Assembly (NCBI GenBank): GCA_907165065.1
Contig: OU015529.1
Location: 8,171,054 to 8,235,053 of the forward strand
Origin: Caprimulgus europaeus
Taxonomy: Eukaryota; Chordata; Aves; Caprimulgiformes; Caprimulgidae
Direction: 5' to 3'
Length of the DNA stretch: 64,000 bases
Position numbers and translations under genes: made by a program. How positions within the stretch are numbered: position 1 is the first letter of the stretch; the number at the start of each line of letters is the position of its first letter. The notes beneath the pieces were generated by a model, which did no database searches, was not told the DNA's origin, and saw only the letters and a list, made by a program, of their open reading frames with translations. This document shows, one piece after another, positions 49,636 through 60,215 of the stretch.

Positions 49636-49733
49636 AGCTGCGAGATCAAATCGTATCTGTTCGTGAGGAAAAGAAGACCTTAGCCATTGAACTGGAAAAC
49701 CTGAGGTGCAAACTTGTAGAAGTAATTGAAGAA
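49636..49733 (+). CDS. SHTN1: SHTN1 coding exon 6 (residues 146-178)
   Basis: The acceptor is AAACTGTAG before 49636 and the donor is GAA|GTATGT at 49734. The 98 nt plus the carried base give 33 codons, beginning ELRDQIVSVREEKKTLAIEL and ending LVEVIEE. Clear heptad-like spacing of L/I/V among E/K/R supports a long coiled coil. The mammalian exon is nearly identical (ELRDQIVSVQEEKK and onward). It starts the second helical block after the acidic linker of exon 5. Confidence 0.95.
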
Positions 49734-50717
49734 GTATGTATTGTACCATGGAAGGCGCGACCACGCTAGTGTGTAGTCAGTACTTTTTGTATCTAATTTT
49801 GCTAAAAACGCTCAGTTGTGAAGTTAATTGACTACTATCCAATCACAAGCCCTGCCACCCTGCCCATATGATGGCCCACTTAGGACATACACCTAGAAGG
49901 GGCCTTGTACATCAGAGTCCAGTCTGCTGCAGTTGCTGGCACATCACTTTTCATGATCTGTTCCAATACCTGTATGATAACTCTCATCTCCACTTCCTGA
50001 CAGCCCCTCACCCATCACAGCCTGTGGTTTTTGGTTTTTGTTGGTTTTTTTTTTTAATTTCCTTAAAACTATGAATGTGCAAAAAATGCTTCTGGAGAAT
50101 GTCCAGTTTAATCACTGGTGCTACTTCATTGAGCATATCCTTGAGTTTAGCCATTGGCAGTGCCCTGTCATGGTAATTAGACCAACAAATTGGCTTTTTG
50201 AGCCAGCAGTTTCATTCCTGCTTGAAAACTGGATAAGCCATGTACTGATGCAAAACAGGACTTAGTGGCTCTTCCTGTCTGTGCAACACTTGCATTCAGA
50301 CAGACACAGCTGACAGCTCTTGGACAATAAACAGAGCCCAGGAAAAAAAGCAAAACAGCAGCCTGACTATATTAAAACACAAACAGTCAAGGGTAAGTGA
50401 GTAACTTTTCAACCAGGTGCTATGGCGCCTCATCCTGAAAGGTTCCAAAGATGCTGTATTTGCAGCTGTGACTGGTACGTGCCATGAGAATGGGCCATGG
50501 GAGCCCCGTGTGAAGGATTCGATGATAACCCTTTAGTGCCATCTGTTATGGGGTCTGTAAGTTGGGGTAAAAGTGCTTTCCATCCCACTGGAAAGCCTAA
50601 GATCAAATCAAACCTAGGAATCAGAATTACTGAAAGCAAAATATTTGCTTATGTCTTGCTGTATGCCTTATACCACTAACTAAAATACTCTTATTTTTGA
50701 TTTTTACATTTTTCTAG
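49734..50717 (+). other. SHTN1: SHTN1 intron 6
   Basis: A 984-bp phase-0 intron bounded by GTATGT and TTTTTCTAG. It has a T-rich stretch near 50041-50056. I see no other feature. Confidence 0.85.
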
Positions 50718-50799
50718 GTGAATAAACTGAAAGAAGAAAAGTCTGTTTTGACAACAGAAGTTAATAAGCAGCAAAAACTGTTGGAGAAATGTAACAGAG
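50718..50799 (+). CDS. SHTN1: SHTN1 coding exon 7 (residues 179-205)
   Basis: The acceptor is TTTTTCTAG before 50718 and the donor is AGAG|GTGTGT at 50800, a legal but weaker splice site because +3/+4 are GT. The 82 nt encode 27 residues (VNKLKEEKSVLTTEVNKQQK, then LLEKCNR) plus one base of codon 206. This is the less conserved stretch of the coiled coil compared with mammals (T-T for N-S, NK for LE, and so on), but length and phase are kept. Reading past the donor remains open for some 140 bases, so the frame alone does not show the exon end; the family match does. Confidence 0.94.
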
Positions 50800-51475
50800 G
50801 TGTGTGGTCTCAGCAGGTTCTCTATCAGTTTGCCACAGTCTTTGCAGAAGCTTCAGAGCTTTTCTGTTGTAGTACAAAGAGTAGGTTACAGAACAGTGAC
50901 TGTGGTCCAGATCTGACACTCGGCCTTATTGCTGCAGGCACTGCATAAACACATGGACTATTCTAGACTGTCTCTACTCCAGGGAAATGTGACAGTGTAA
51001 ATAGCAGGTTGAATGTGAGAACAGGAAAAGTTTTTGCTCTGTGGCACAAGTTGCAAGCTAGGACAGGAACGCAGTCCTTCACACTGGAGTTTGAGCCTTG
51101 ATCTCCTCTTTTCCTAAATTGTTATATTGCTTTCCTTTTAATTAGGACAGTGAATAATTTGGAATATTTAAAGACTTGGGAGTAACTTGTATGTTCTGGT
51201 GCATGTGTTACTGGAGTCTTGAGTCTGGGCAGGAGGAGTATTACTCTGTTCAGCAGATCAGTAATTGTGGATCTATATATAGTGAGGTTTAGAGCAAATA
51301 GGACAAACATTGCAAATGGGGACTGTATATGGAAATGTAAAACATAAGTTATACCTTGTTCAAGGATTCACAGTGCTGAGGAGTAGCAGCTTATCTAGAT
51401 AAATCAAGCAGTACTTTAATCTTAGTTTGAGCCATTCCACTTTTACATCTGATCTTGCTTTGTTCTTATAAACAG
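50800..51475 (+). other. SHTN1: SHTN1 intron 7
   Basis: A 676-bp phase-1 intron, the shortest in the window, with the weaker donor GTGTGT and acceptor AAACAG. I see nothing else in it. Confidence 0.85.
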
Positions 51476-51570
51476 TATCTGTGCTGGCAGTAGAGGAATA
51501 TGAAGAGCTTCATGTAAACTTTGAACTGGAAAAGAACCTGCGGAAGAAAGCAGAGTCATTTGCACAAGAG
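51476..51570 (+). CDS. SHTN1: SHTN1 coding exon 8 (residues 206-237)
   Basis: The acceptor is TATAAACAG before 51476 and the donor is GAG|GTGAGT, close to consensus, at 51571. With the carried base the exon gives 32 codons, starting VSVLAVEEYEELHVNFELEK and ending LRKKAESFAQE. The mammalian segment is VSMLAVEEYEEMQVNLELEK, so the match is clear. It is followed by the 11.3-kb intron 8, the longest within the window. Confidence 0.95.
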
Positions 51571-52244
51571 GTGAGTAGTCAAGAAAAAGGGATCTTGTAA
51601 AATGAAGACATTGCAACTGAGCAAAAACCTACCAGCTTAGATGACTTGATTTCAGTTCCCAGTTCTCATACAAAAGGTGTCTTTGAGTGTCCACATACTA
51701 CTCAGCTACCATCTCTACTTCATCTGTAAAGTGGGTTTTCTATTTTAACATTTATAAAGCAGGTCAGAATTATCCATTCAGTCTTACCTCTTTCCCCTTT
51801 TAAAGCAAGGCTTTAAATTTATAATGGGCTTAGTCAGCCACATCATTCAATGTGATACATGTCATGTTGGATCTGGGAAGGATTAGCTGCCTTTTAGTGA
51901 TATAATTTGGAGCACTGTGTTTTCCCTGAAAAATATGTGAACTTACAAAAAAAGCGTCACAAAATACAGTATTAGTGGAGGTTTTGTGCAAGTTTGGCTG
52001 CCATTTAGCATATGCCTTTTGACTAACCTGGCACAGGGAGTGTTCAACCTGAAAAAAATTGTTTCCATGTTCTAGAAAAGATAGAAACTCCCAAAGAGGA
52101 AAATGAGTTACTGGGTTGCATAATGGAATGGCTGGTGGTTGTTCTGGTGGCTTGTGGCTGGCAATGTTTGCCTTAGAAAATGCTGACAAACTCTTTCATT
52201 CTGCTGATAGACTGAAGCCCTATAAAATCATGAGTTTGTTTTGG

Positions 52245-52270
52245 TTTTTTTTTTTTTTTTTTTTTTTTTT
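52245..52270. repeat. 26-T run in intron 8
   Basis: The longest homopolymer in the window. No retroposon body is recognised next to it on the complementary strand. Confidence 0.85.
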
Positions 52271-53117
52271 GCTCATGTGCTTTTTCTGTTTGCACTCTGG
52301 ATTTGAGAGCTCTACTTGGGTTATATTTTCAAGCTTTTCTATCCCAAGCCATGCATCAGAATTTTCTTTAATAAAAATTCAGCTTCCTAAGTAATCATTT
52401 TTCAGGGAGCTCAGGTTTAAAGAAAGCCTTTATGTGTCAAAATTATTTCAGTACTGATGTCTCATGTATTATAAATAATGGAAACATCTGATATGAAGTG
52501 GATTTTATATTTTGAAACCATGGCTGCCAGCAAGCAGGTATTTAGCCTTCAGGAAGTCAGTTTTCTCTGAGTAGAGAACTCTTTTGCTTTTTGTCTTTGC
52601 TACTGCTGTTTCTTTCTCAAAAAAAAAAATAAAAAAATTGAAAACTCCTGTACATCTAACTGCATTCAGTCAGTGATTGTAAGCAAGGGCATCTATGCAT
52701 TTTGAACCTGTCTAGAAAACAGTGAAGAGGCTTACTGTGTTCTGTTAATCTTGTGGGGTTTTACTGGGTATTTGAGTGTTTTGGATATGAACAGAATCAT
52801 ATAGCAATGTTTTAAATGAAATTAATTTTGGGATGTTTGAGAAAAACTGTCAACAAGTTAGAAAAATCTGAAAGCTAAGGGTGAGGAAGTTGACCCCGAT
52901 GTTGCTTGCACTTGCTCTCTCGTGCTTGAGAGCTCTCTCTCTTTATGCCATGTACTAACGTTGGAGAACTTCAGGGCACCTGGGCCAAGGGTACTCATTC
53001 TCTTTCTCTTCATTCCACCTTTTCCCCCTCTTTCCTGTTCTTTCCTTTGCAAGATCAACCTGTTAACCCTTTGGGAATCCCACTGAAGGAGCTAACTCAG
53101 CAGAAAAGTAATAACTT

Positions 53118-53300
53118 AGAATCATAGAATGGTTTGGGTTGGAAGGGACCTTAAAGCTCACCCAGTTCCAACCCCCCTAGCATCAGCAGGGACACCTTCT
53201 ACTAGACCAGGTTGCTCAAAGCCTCATCCAGCCTGGCCTTAAACACTTCCAGGGAGGAGCAGCCACAGCTTCCTTGGGCAACCTATTCCAGTGTTTGACC
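53118..53300 (-). mobile_element. Short CR1 LINE fragment in intron 8, antisense
   Basis: Begins AGAATCATAGAATGGTTTGG (reversed 3' end) and runs through GGTTGCTCAAAGCCTCATCC to CCAGTGTTTGACCA, where similarity stops. About 180 bases remain. It belongs to the same subfamily as the 42-kb copy. Confidence 0.9.
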
Positions 53301-54993
53301 ATAGATTCTAGGTACAGATCAATTTATCTTTCTGTTAATAGGAAAATTTGCATTTGGGTAACAGGATTGGGTGCACACTCTAAAGGAGAAAGGTATTTGC
53401 AAATTCAAGTGTATTAAGCTTTGGCAGATTCTCTTCATTTGTACAGATGTATAGTATAACCTAGCTGTAGATAAACTACTGCTTATCAGTTCCACTACTG
53501 AAGCTTGAGTCATTTGATGAGTCAACTTGTAACTGAAGTAAATTTAAACTTCTGTTACTTGTATATATACACATACCTGCAGTCTCCTGCCTGTTGTCAG
53601 TATCTCTGCCACGTTTTGAAAATGTAACTGCACTTCAGGCAAAGTGAAAGCAGCTGACATGTTTTCTCCCCAGGGGAATAAGAAATAATAGACATGAAAA
53701 TTATTTACTAATTATTAAAATGTCCTGTTAACTCCTAGATTTGAGATATAGAGATAGACTTTTCAGATACTGTTAGAGTCAAGAGATGTGAGAGAGAAAT
53801 CACTCAAGAGGAGGGATAACTATTTTTCTACTGCAATATTTAAAAACTTTCTGAGATTGTGCAGGCAATATTGTTTTGTTAGCCGTGTTTGTTGATTGCA
53901 ATATCTGCAGAAATGTTATGTTCAGAAAACAAATTTCTAAGAGTGTTAAGCATGTTCATTTAGCTGCATTATTACACTGTCTTGAATATCTCCATCTCCT
54001 GCTGTTGCTTCGCTTTATCTTCTGAAGTACAGAACAATTATGTGCTTCTGTTCATTAACTGACAACAGAAGATTGTACGTTAAGGTCTTCTATCTCTCAG
54101 AAGTGAGTAATTTATAAATGCATAGTTAAGCTGGTTTTCAGATCATAAAAGAGAATTATATGATACTGCAGGCCCTACACATTTATTCAGACACCTATAC
54201 ATTTTGAAAGATGATATTTAAAGTACTTTTTGTATTTGAATAAGAAACTGACAGGCAAGCTATTAAGTACAATGCAAAAGAAATGCTGATTATTTGCAAA
54301 CAAGCCCATCTTGGTTTTTGTCATTATTTAGTTGTTGTCTCTTCCAAAAAGATGGGCCCCTGTTGTTGCAGATTGACAGCGTAGCTCTTCAGTTGAGGCT
54401 TTTCATCCATGAGGTTCTCCAGTCCAAAATGGAGTCATTACAACAGTGAGCTTCAGGCCTGTATTAGTCTTCCTTTTGTGTACCTTCCTTTTGTATTATG
54501 CTATTCAGAAAGATTTTTGGAAAGTTTTTTAAAATACAGGAGCATGTGACAACAAAGGCATTGCTCAAATGTGTTGGAGGAACTAGTAGCATTTCAAATG
54601 ACTTTCAAATTCTGTTATCATTGGCTTAGTTTCACACTGATGGTGTCCCTTTAGTGACCTGAGATGTTAGAGAGACAGGCTCTGGCCCACAACTGCATCC
54701 ATAACAGCAAATATTTATGCCTGAATGAGGTTGTACAAGCATCCTCTCACATGGATCATGCTGCAAGGTCACAGCTGTGTTTTGAGAGCTGAGGTTTGTA
54801 GGATGTGCTTATAGGAGCTGTTTGGATTACACTAAGGATGTGCAGGGATTTTCTGCTTTCTTCCATCAGCTGCATGTTTCATCTATCTCTATATATTTAT
54901 TGGAAAAAAACCCAAACAACCCAAATCTTGGATTGTGCTGGATTTTTGCTAGAATTTTGCAGGGGCCACAGTGGTTGGTTGTGATAAGAGAGC

Positions 54994-55214
54994 AGATTTA
55001 GATTAGATATTAGGAAGAAATTCTTTCCTGTGAGGGTGATGAGACACTGGCCCAGGTTGCCCAGAGAAGCTGTGGCTGCTCCTTCCTAGAAGTGTTCAAG
55101 GCCAGGTTGGATGAGGCTTTGAGCAACCTGGTGTAGTGGAAGGTTTCCCTGCTCATGGCAGGGGGGTGATCTTTAGGGTCCCTCCCAACCCAAACCATTC
55201 TGTGATTCTGTGAT
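54994..55214 (+). mobile_element. Short CR1 LINE fragment in intron 8, sense
   Basis: Starts TTAGATTAGATATTAGGAAG and continues through GCCCAGAGAAGCTGTGGCTG and GGTCCCTCCCAACCCAAACC to ATTCTGTGATTCTGTGATA. Relative to its relatives it lacks the TTGGAACTGG segment before GATCTTTA, a small internal deletion. About 220 bases remain. Confidence 0.9.
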
Positions 55215-55859
55215 AGGCTGTGCAGTGTTGAGAGAAGAAAAAGGTTTGACCAAAGGCAACACTGCATGTACAGTGCTTTGTGCTTGGCTTGTCTGGAGCA
55301 CTTTGAGAAAGTGAATAGGCTCTGGGTAATGCAGGCATCACCACAGCACCTCAGTGACTTCAGCATATTTCATATTACTGTTTGTGGCATCTCAAACAGC
55401 CTAAATGTCTCTTTTAGTTCACTGAAATGCAGACTTACTGCCTGTGGAGGGGCTTGTTTGGTGGTGGGCATCTTGTATTTCTAAAGGGCTGAGATATCTG
55501 AAGCTTGTCTTGATGGGGGAGGAGTTGGCCCATGTATTCAGATGAACCACTTTCCCCATGGCGTGGCTTCATCTTTGAGCTTTACCCTCCTGGGGTTGCG
55601 TTGTGGCTGCAATGGGAGGAGACCAGATGGGTGGCTGGCGAGAGCTGCTGTTCGAAGTGATGCCCTTTGCTTCCTGCCCTTCTGACCAGAGAGGAGGATT
55701 TGCCACAGAATGTGAGCAATTGGGAGTGCAGGTGTGAGAGATAATGGGTGGGTGAGCATGTGTGCAGAAGTGAACACAGATGGGGGAGAGGGAAGACAAG
55801 GAGCAAAGGAGGGAGCAAACACGTATAGGAGTGAGCGAACACTTGAAAATCAGAGCTTT

Positions 55860-55980
55860 TGATTGAAAATAAAAAAATCCAATACAGCTTTAATTATAGT
55901 CAGGCTGCTGGCACCACCATAATATATATTTAATTAATCAAAAATGATCCAACTTCAAACATTAGAATTCATGCTCTTTA
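55860..55980. promoter_or_regulatory. Candidate AT-rich regulatory element in intron 8
   Basis: A short unique stretch with GCTTTAATTATAGTC, the palindrome TTAATTAA (55930-55937) and AATCAAAAATGATCC. It is homeodomain-like in texture. No repeat or exon explains it, and nothing stronger can be said. Confidence 0.22.
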
Positions 55981-58477
55981 GAGCTTCTAAAGAAACTGAG
56001 TAAATATTGTCAGCCATGGTATGGAGAGGGGGAAGGAAAAAGAAAGAGGATTTGAAATGAGTCACAATCCATTGTGAAAGGTACAGGAATCTGCATAAAA
56101 GAACTAAATAAATAGAGTGTGTAAGGGGCGGGGGCATGGAAAAATCTGTACCTACCTGAATAAAACAGGGTTGTTAACACAGGAATCTTGGCAAGCTTAA
56201 CCAGAATTCTAGTATAATGTTTTAAGAGTCACTTTAAGATCTCTCAGCTCTTTGTGGAGCAGTTTATAAGAAAACAAAGGAAGGCAAAGAGTATCTTGAA
56301 GGCCATCGCAATAATATAGAGGCTAGCCCTGAAAAGCACTCTTCCACGAAGATGAGCAAAATACAATACATACAGCCAAAGCAAGCCAAAAGGGGAGGAA
56401 CACAGTGAGAGAAGTAAATTGAAAGTCTTAGCAATGTAGAAATCCCAGGAGTTTAACAAAATAATCTGGCATAAATGGTTTATTTAGCATACATCCTGCC
56501 TTGCAACAATATTTTGTAAAGTGAACAGTTTATTACTGTTGTGTGTGCTGGCATGGAGACAACCCCTGCACCTAAAGTTACTCTAGAAACCTCCTAGAGA
56601 AGAGGCAGTGTGCTCTCAAAGTCAGCATTGAGCTGTTGTATATCTGTATCTTAGATAAACAGAAATGAAGCATCAAGCTGCTGAACAGGTTTGTTGGGGT
56701 TCCTCTCACTTTTGAGGCTAGCATAGGCTTTTTCTCAAAATACACAACACTTGGTTTCCCAAGTGTTTATGGTTATCTTTAAAATAGTTTGCATTTTGAG
56801 AGGTTGAAAGGCTGCGTTCAAGGGAACTGTGATCCAGATGGATTAAAAAAAATAACGTGAATCTGTAATGTGCATTGTTCATCTTTTTCCTTTACTGTCC
56901 CTCCAATTCTGAATACTTATGGATGTGTTAAAACAGCATACTGTACCTCTGTCTCTTTTTCTAAGTAACCATTACACAACAGGCTTGCATTTAACTTGTT
57001 TACCTCAAAGTGCCTCCATCCTGTACCTGGGCCAGTGCACAGTTGACATTACTTAGTCTGGGCCGGAATCTTCCCTTATTGAAAGATAAAAGGTGACTGT
57101 CATTGTATAAGACTTAGGAAAAATTGTCATCTTAACAGATGTCTACGCTGCTCAAGAGGTTGGGTGCAATGGATGTGGTTTACTCGATGACATGAGCTCC
57201 CAAAGAACTCTTCCTCAGATGCATTTGTGACCTTTTGGGTTAATTTGTGAGGACTTTTGCATTAACATGCTACATCTGTGAGTGGATACTGCAAAACCAG
57301 CACTCATGGAGTAACTCTGTGGTTACAAGTACCACACTCTGGTACCACCATTACTAAGGATAGTTCAACAGCAAGTGGTATCTGAAGATAATTTGCAGTC
57401 TAGCTGACTGAACTGGAAATAATAATTAAAGAGACATGATAAGTGATTAGTACTTGAATGCTCCTGAGCTTGAATGTTACCACTTTTGAAGCATGGTGTA
57501 ACACTAATATGTTTCATCAGGCTTTTTCCCAAGAACAGGCTTCTGAAAAGGTAACAGATATAGGCTCTAGGAGCTCTAGGAAACTATCTCTTTGGTCTCT
57601 ATCTCCATTTTTTTTTTTCCCACTCCCTTCTCATTTTTTATTCAGGCAATTAATCTATTGGGGAAAAAAAAGTGAAGAGGTGTCCTCCCTTTTCATGTGG
57701 TATATGATTTATTTCTGAATATATTAGATGGTGTCTAAATGCTGTACGACTGTGAGCGTTAGAAAATGTATCACTGTACTTCTACCATGGCACAAAGAAA
57801 ACCATTGACTGCAGGAAGTGAAGAAACAAGTAACAATAGAGATTATTTTTTATCCCCTTTATTTTGGGCCTTGGTCAGTTTTGCCTCATAAGTAAAGAAT
57901 GATCGTTATAGTTTGACAAACCCTTCTGTACAGAACAGGCTGGTAAAATAAATAATACTGTGTTTTTAGGGAAGTCACAGTGCTGATGAGGATGCAGTTT
58001 TCTCACACTCAGAATACATGATCTAAGCACCTCTGTGGTGAGAAGCAAATGATGGAGAGGGAATATGGTTAACTCATCTACTCCAGTTCCCCCAGAGTAA
58101 ATTAGAGCTCTTTTGAGCCACAATACTTACTAATGCTACATCTTGTAGCTTTTTAGAAATAGTCCCTTCAGAAGTTGTCTGGCAATTAGCCAAATAACTA
58201 AAACAACTCTATTGTATCTTTATTAGTCTAAAATTGATGCAGAACTTAACAAAAACTATTAACCATAAAATATTCTGAATCATCTAGAGACAGAGGAGTG
58301 GCTGTTGGCTGTCCATTACTATGCATATGTCCTTTTTCATGATCATGTTGCTCTGTTTTCTGTGGCAGCTTGAAAATCCAGCTAGGTTTAGTCTTTGGCT
58401 CTTCTGAAGAAGGAAGTCTATGAAGGACACAGCACTTTGCCAGAAATGCATTGCTCTGGTTTTCTGTAATTCATGTT

Positions 58478-58536
58478 GTGGGTTTTTTGGTGGGTTTTTT
58501 TTGTGTTTTTTTTGTTTGTTTGTTCGTTTTTTTTAA
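58478..58536. repeat. T/G-rich low-complexity tract in intron 8
   Basis: T runs broken by G (GGGTTTTTTGGTGGG, then GTTTGTTTGTTCG) over about 60 bases. It is low-complexity sequence. Confidence 0.75.
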
Positions 58537-59979
58537 ACCTTGCTTGACATGCAGCATTGAGCCTGAGTGTACAGAGAGCATTTCTAGGTCAATGTCCAAA
58601 GTATGTGTGTATTTCTTGATATGTTTTTATAAGATAGATCTGTTTCTCCGCTCTTCTATCAAAAAAAACCACTAGCCATTGTTTCTTGCTGTAATATTTA
58701 TATGCAGTGAAGCTCACAAGCCTAGGTGTCCTTGATACTACAGTACAGTTAAGCAGTTACAAAGTTAGAGTATATAAATTTATTTTTTTTCTGATGAGCC
58801 ATTGAACTGAAATCCACACCTGGATTTATATTTCAAGCTAAGTTCCTCCTGAATTTAGAGCCACCTAGTGCCCTGTCAAGCCATAATCAGACAAGATCAC
58901 TCCATCCACCCCGTCACAAAATCCTTCAAACAGCCTGTTCTTTCAGGGAGATACAAGTACCGTGACACTACTTCTGTTGGGACTTTTTTCAGGTCTGAAC
59001 ACAAGACTATAAGGCTTCAGGGTACACATAATGCAAAACACATCAGCTCCTGTCAGCTATGACAAATGTAAATGGGTGGGTTACTGCTCCATAAGGATGA
59101 CTCGCTGATTTCTCACTAGGATGTGGAGGGGATGGACTCTTGCTGCCAAGGATTGAAATCGGGGCCAACTGCTCAGTTGACTGATCTTCCCTTTTCTGTT
59201 TGATACTTCTGAAGTTTGACTCTGACTTGCTACATAGCTTTTGTTACTCTGTTCATAGTAGGTAGCATTTACCACCAATCTTTATTTTACTTTATGCAAC
59301 CAATGATTACCTTATTTTAATGGTGCTGCTATATTGAGACATTCTGCTCCTTTCAAACTGTAGCTAAGACAAAAAAGTTATTCCACATAGTGCCCAAATG
59401 AAGTATAGATGTAAATATAGTAACATATGGATATTAAAGCATTTCCTTTGGCCTCATTTTGCTCCTGGAAGAAGAGTTAGTTGGAAAGTATCCAGTTATA
59501 CCCTAAATGCTACTTGAACCAGGATCGAAGTTCCCAGGGACTTGACACTGACAGAGTTGCTTTCTAACTTTTTTAATGAGGAAGAATTCCTTTTTCAGCT
59601 CTGGTGTAAACAAAAAACAGCTGCAGCCAACGCTCTGTGGGGTAATGGTTGGAGCAGGGGTCTGAGAATGAGGTGTGGCCCCATTAGGGAAGGGGGAAGG
59701 GAAAAACTTCTATTATTTTCAGGATTTCACCCCCTTCTCTTTCCCCCTCCCCAATTCTTTTGCAAACTCTGCTACTGGTAAGTAGGAAAGTCCCAGATTT
59801 CCTGCACTTTGGAGCTTCCGTTTGCGAACTCATGAGGGAATTATAGGTAGCTGGTTTGCCCAGCACTTGGAGATTTTGTAAATGAAAATGATAGATGTAA
59901 GCAAACTATTGTCCTTTGTGATCTGCCTTCAGCTGCAGTTGTGGTTTCAGTAGGTTCCTCTAGCATTGACTTATGTTTC

Positions 59980-60215
59980 TAGCATTGATTGGGATGCTCT
60001 GCAGATAATTGTCTAGCAGGTGGCAAAGTCGGAATTAATCTATCAATTGGTTAAATTCCACCTAGACCAAATAATCCTGTTAGTAGCTGTTTTGCCCTTT
60101 CAGCAGTCACTTTAATTAATATTCAGGGTTGTGCAGGCAGTCAGGTTTTTGCTCTGCTGACGCAGTGAGCGATTGTTTTAATTTTAAATTAGAATTAATT
60201 TCTAAAGGGTTTTTT
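59980..60215. promoter_or_regulatory. Candidate conserved element in intron 8
   Basis: A unique stretch with TCGGAATTAATC, TATCAATTGGTTAAATTCC, TTAATTAA (60112-60119), CTGACGCAG and TTAGAATTAATTTC. It looks like an enhancer rather than decayed repeat. It stands about 2.7 kb upstream of exon 9. Confidence 0.3.

Noticed and set aside
50718..50948. 76-codon frame beginning MNKLKEEKS
   Set aside because: Only its first part is real: it is SHTN1 exon 7 (starting one base earlier, with V). The part after 50799 is intron read-through.
55538..55842. Three overlapping minus-strand frames of 76-94 codons
   Set aside because: Three frames of the same strand are open at once, which indicates local stop-codon scarcity. 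No protein resemblance.
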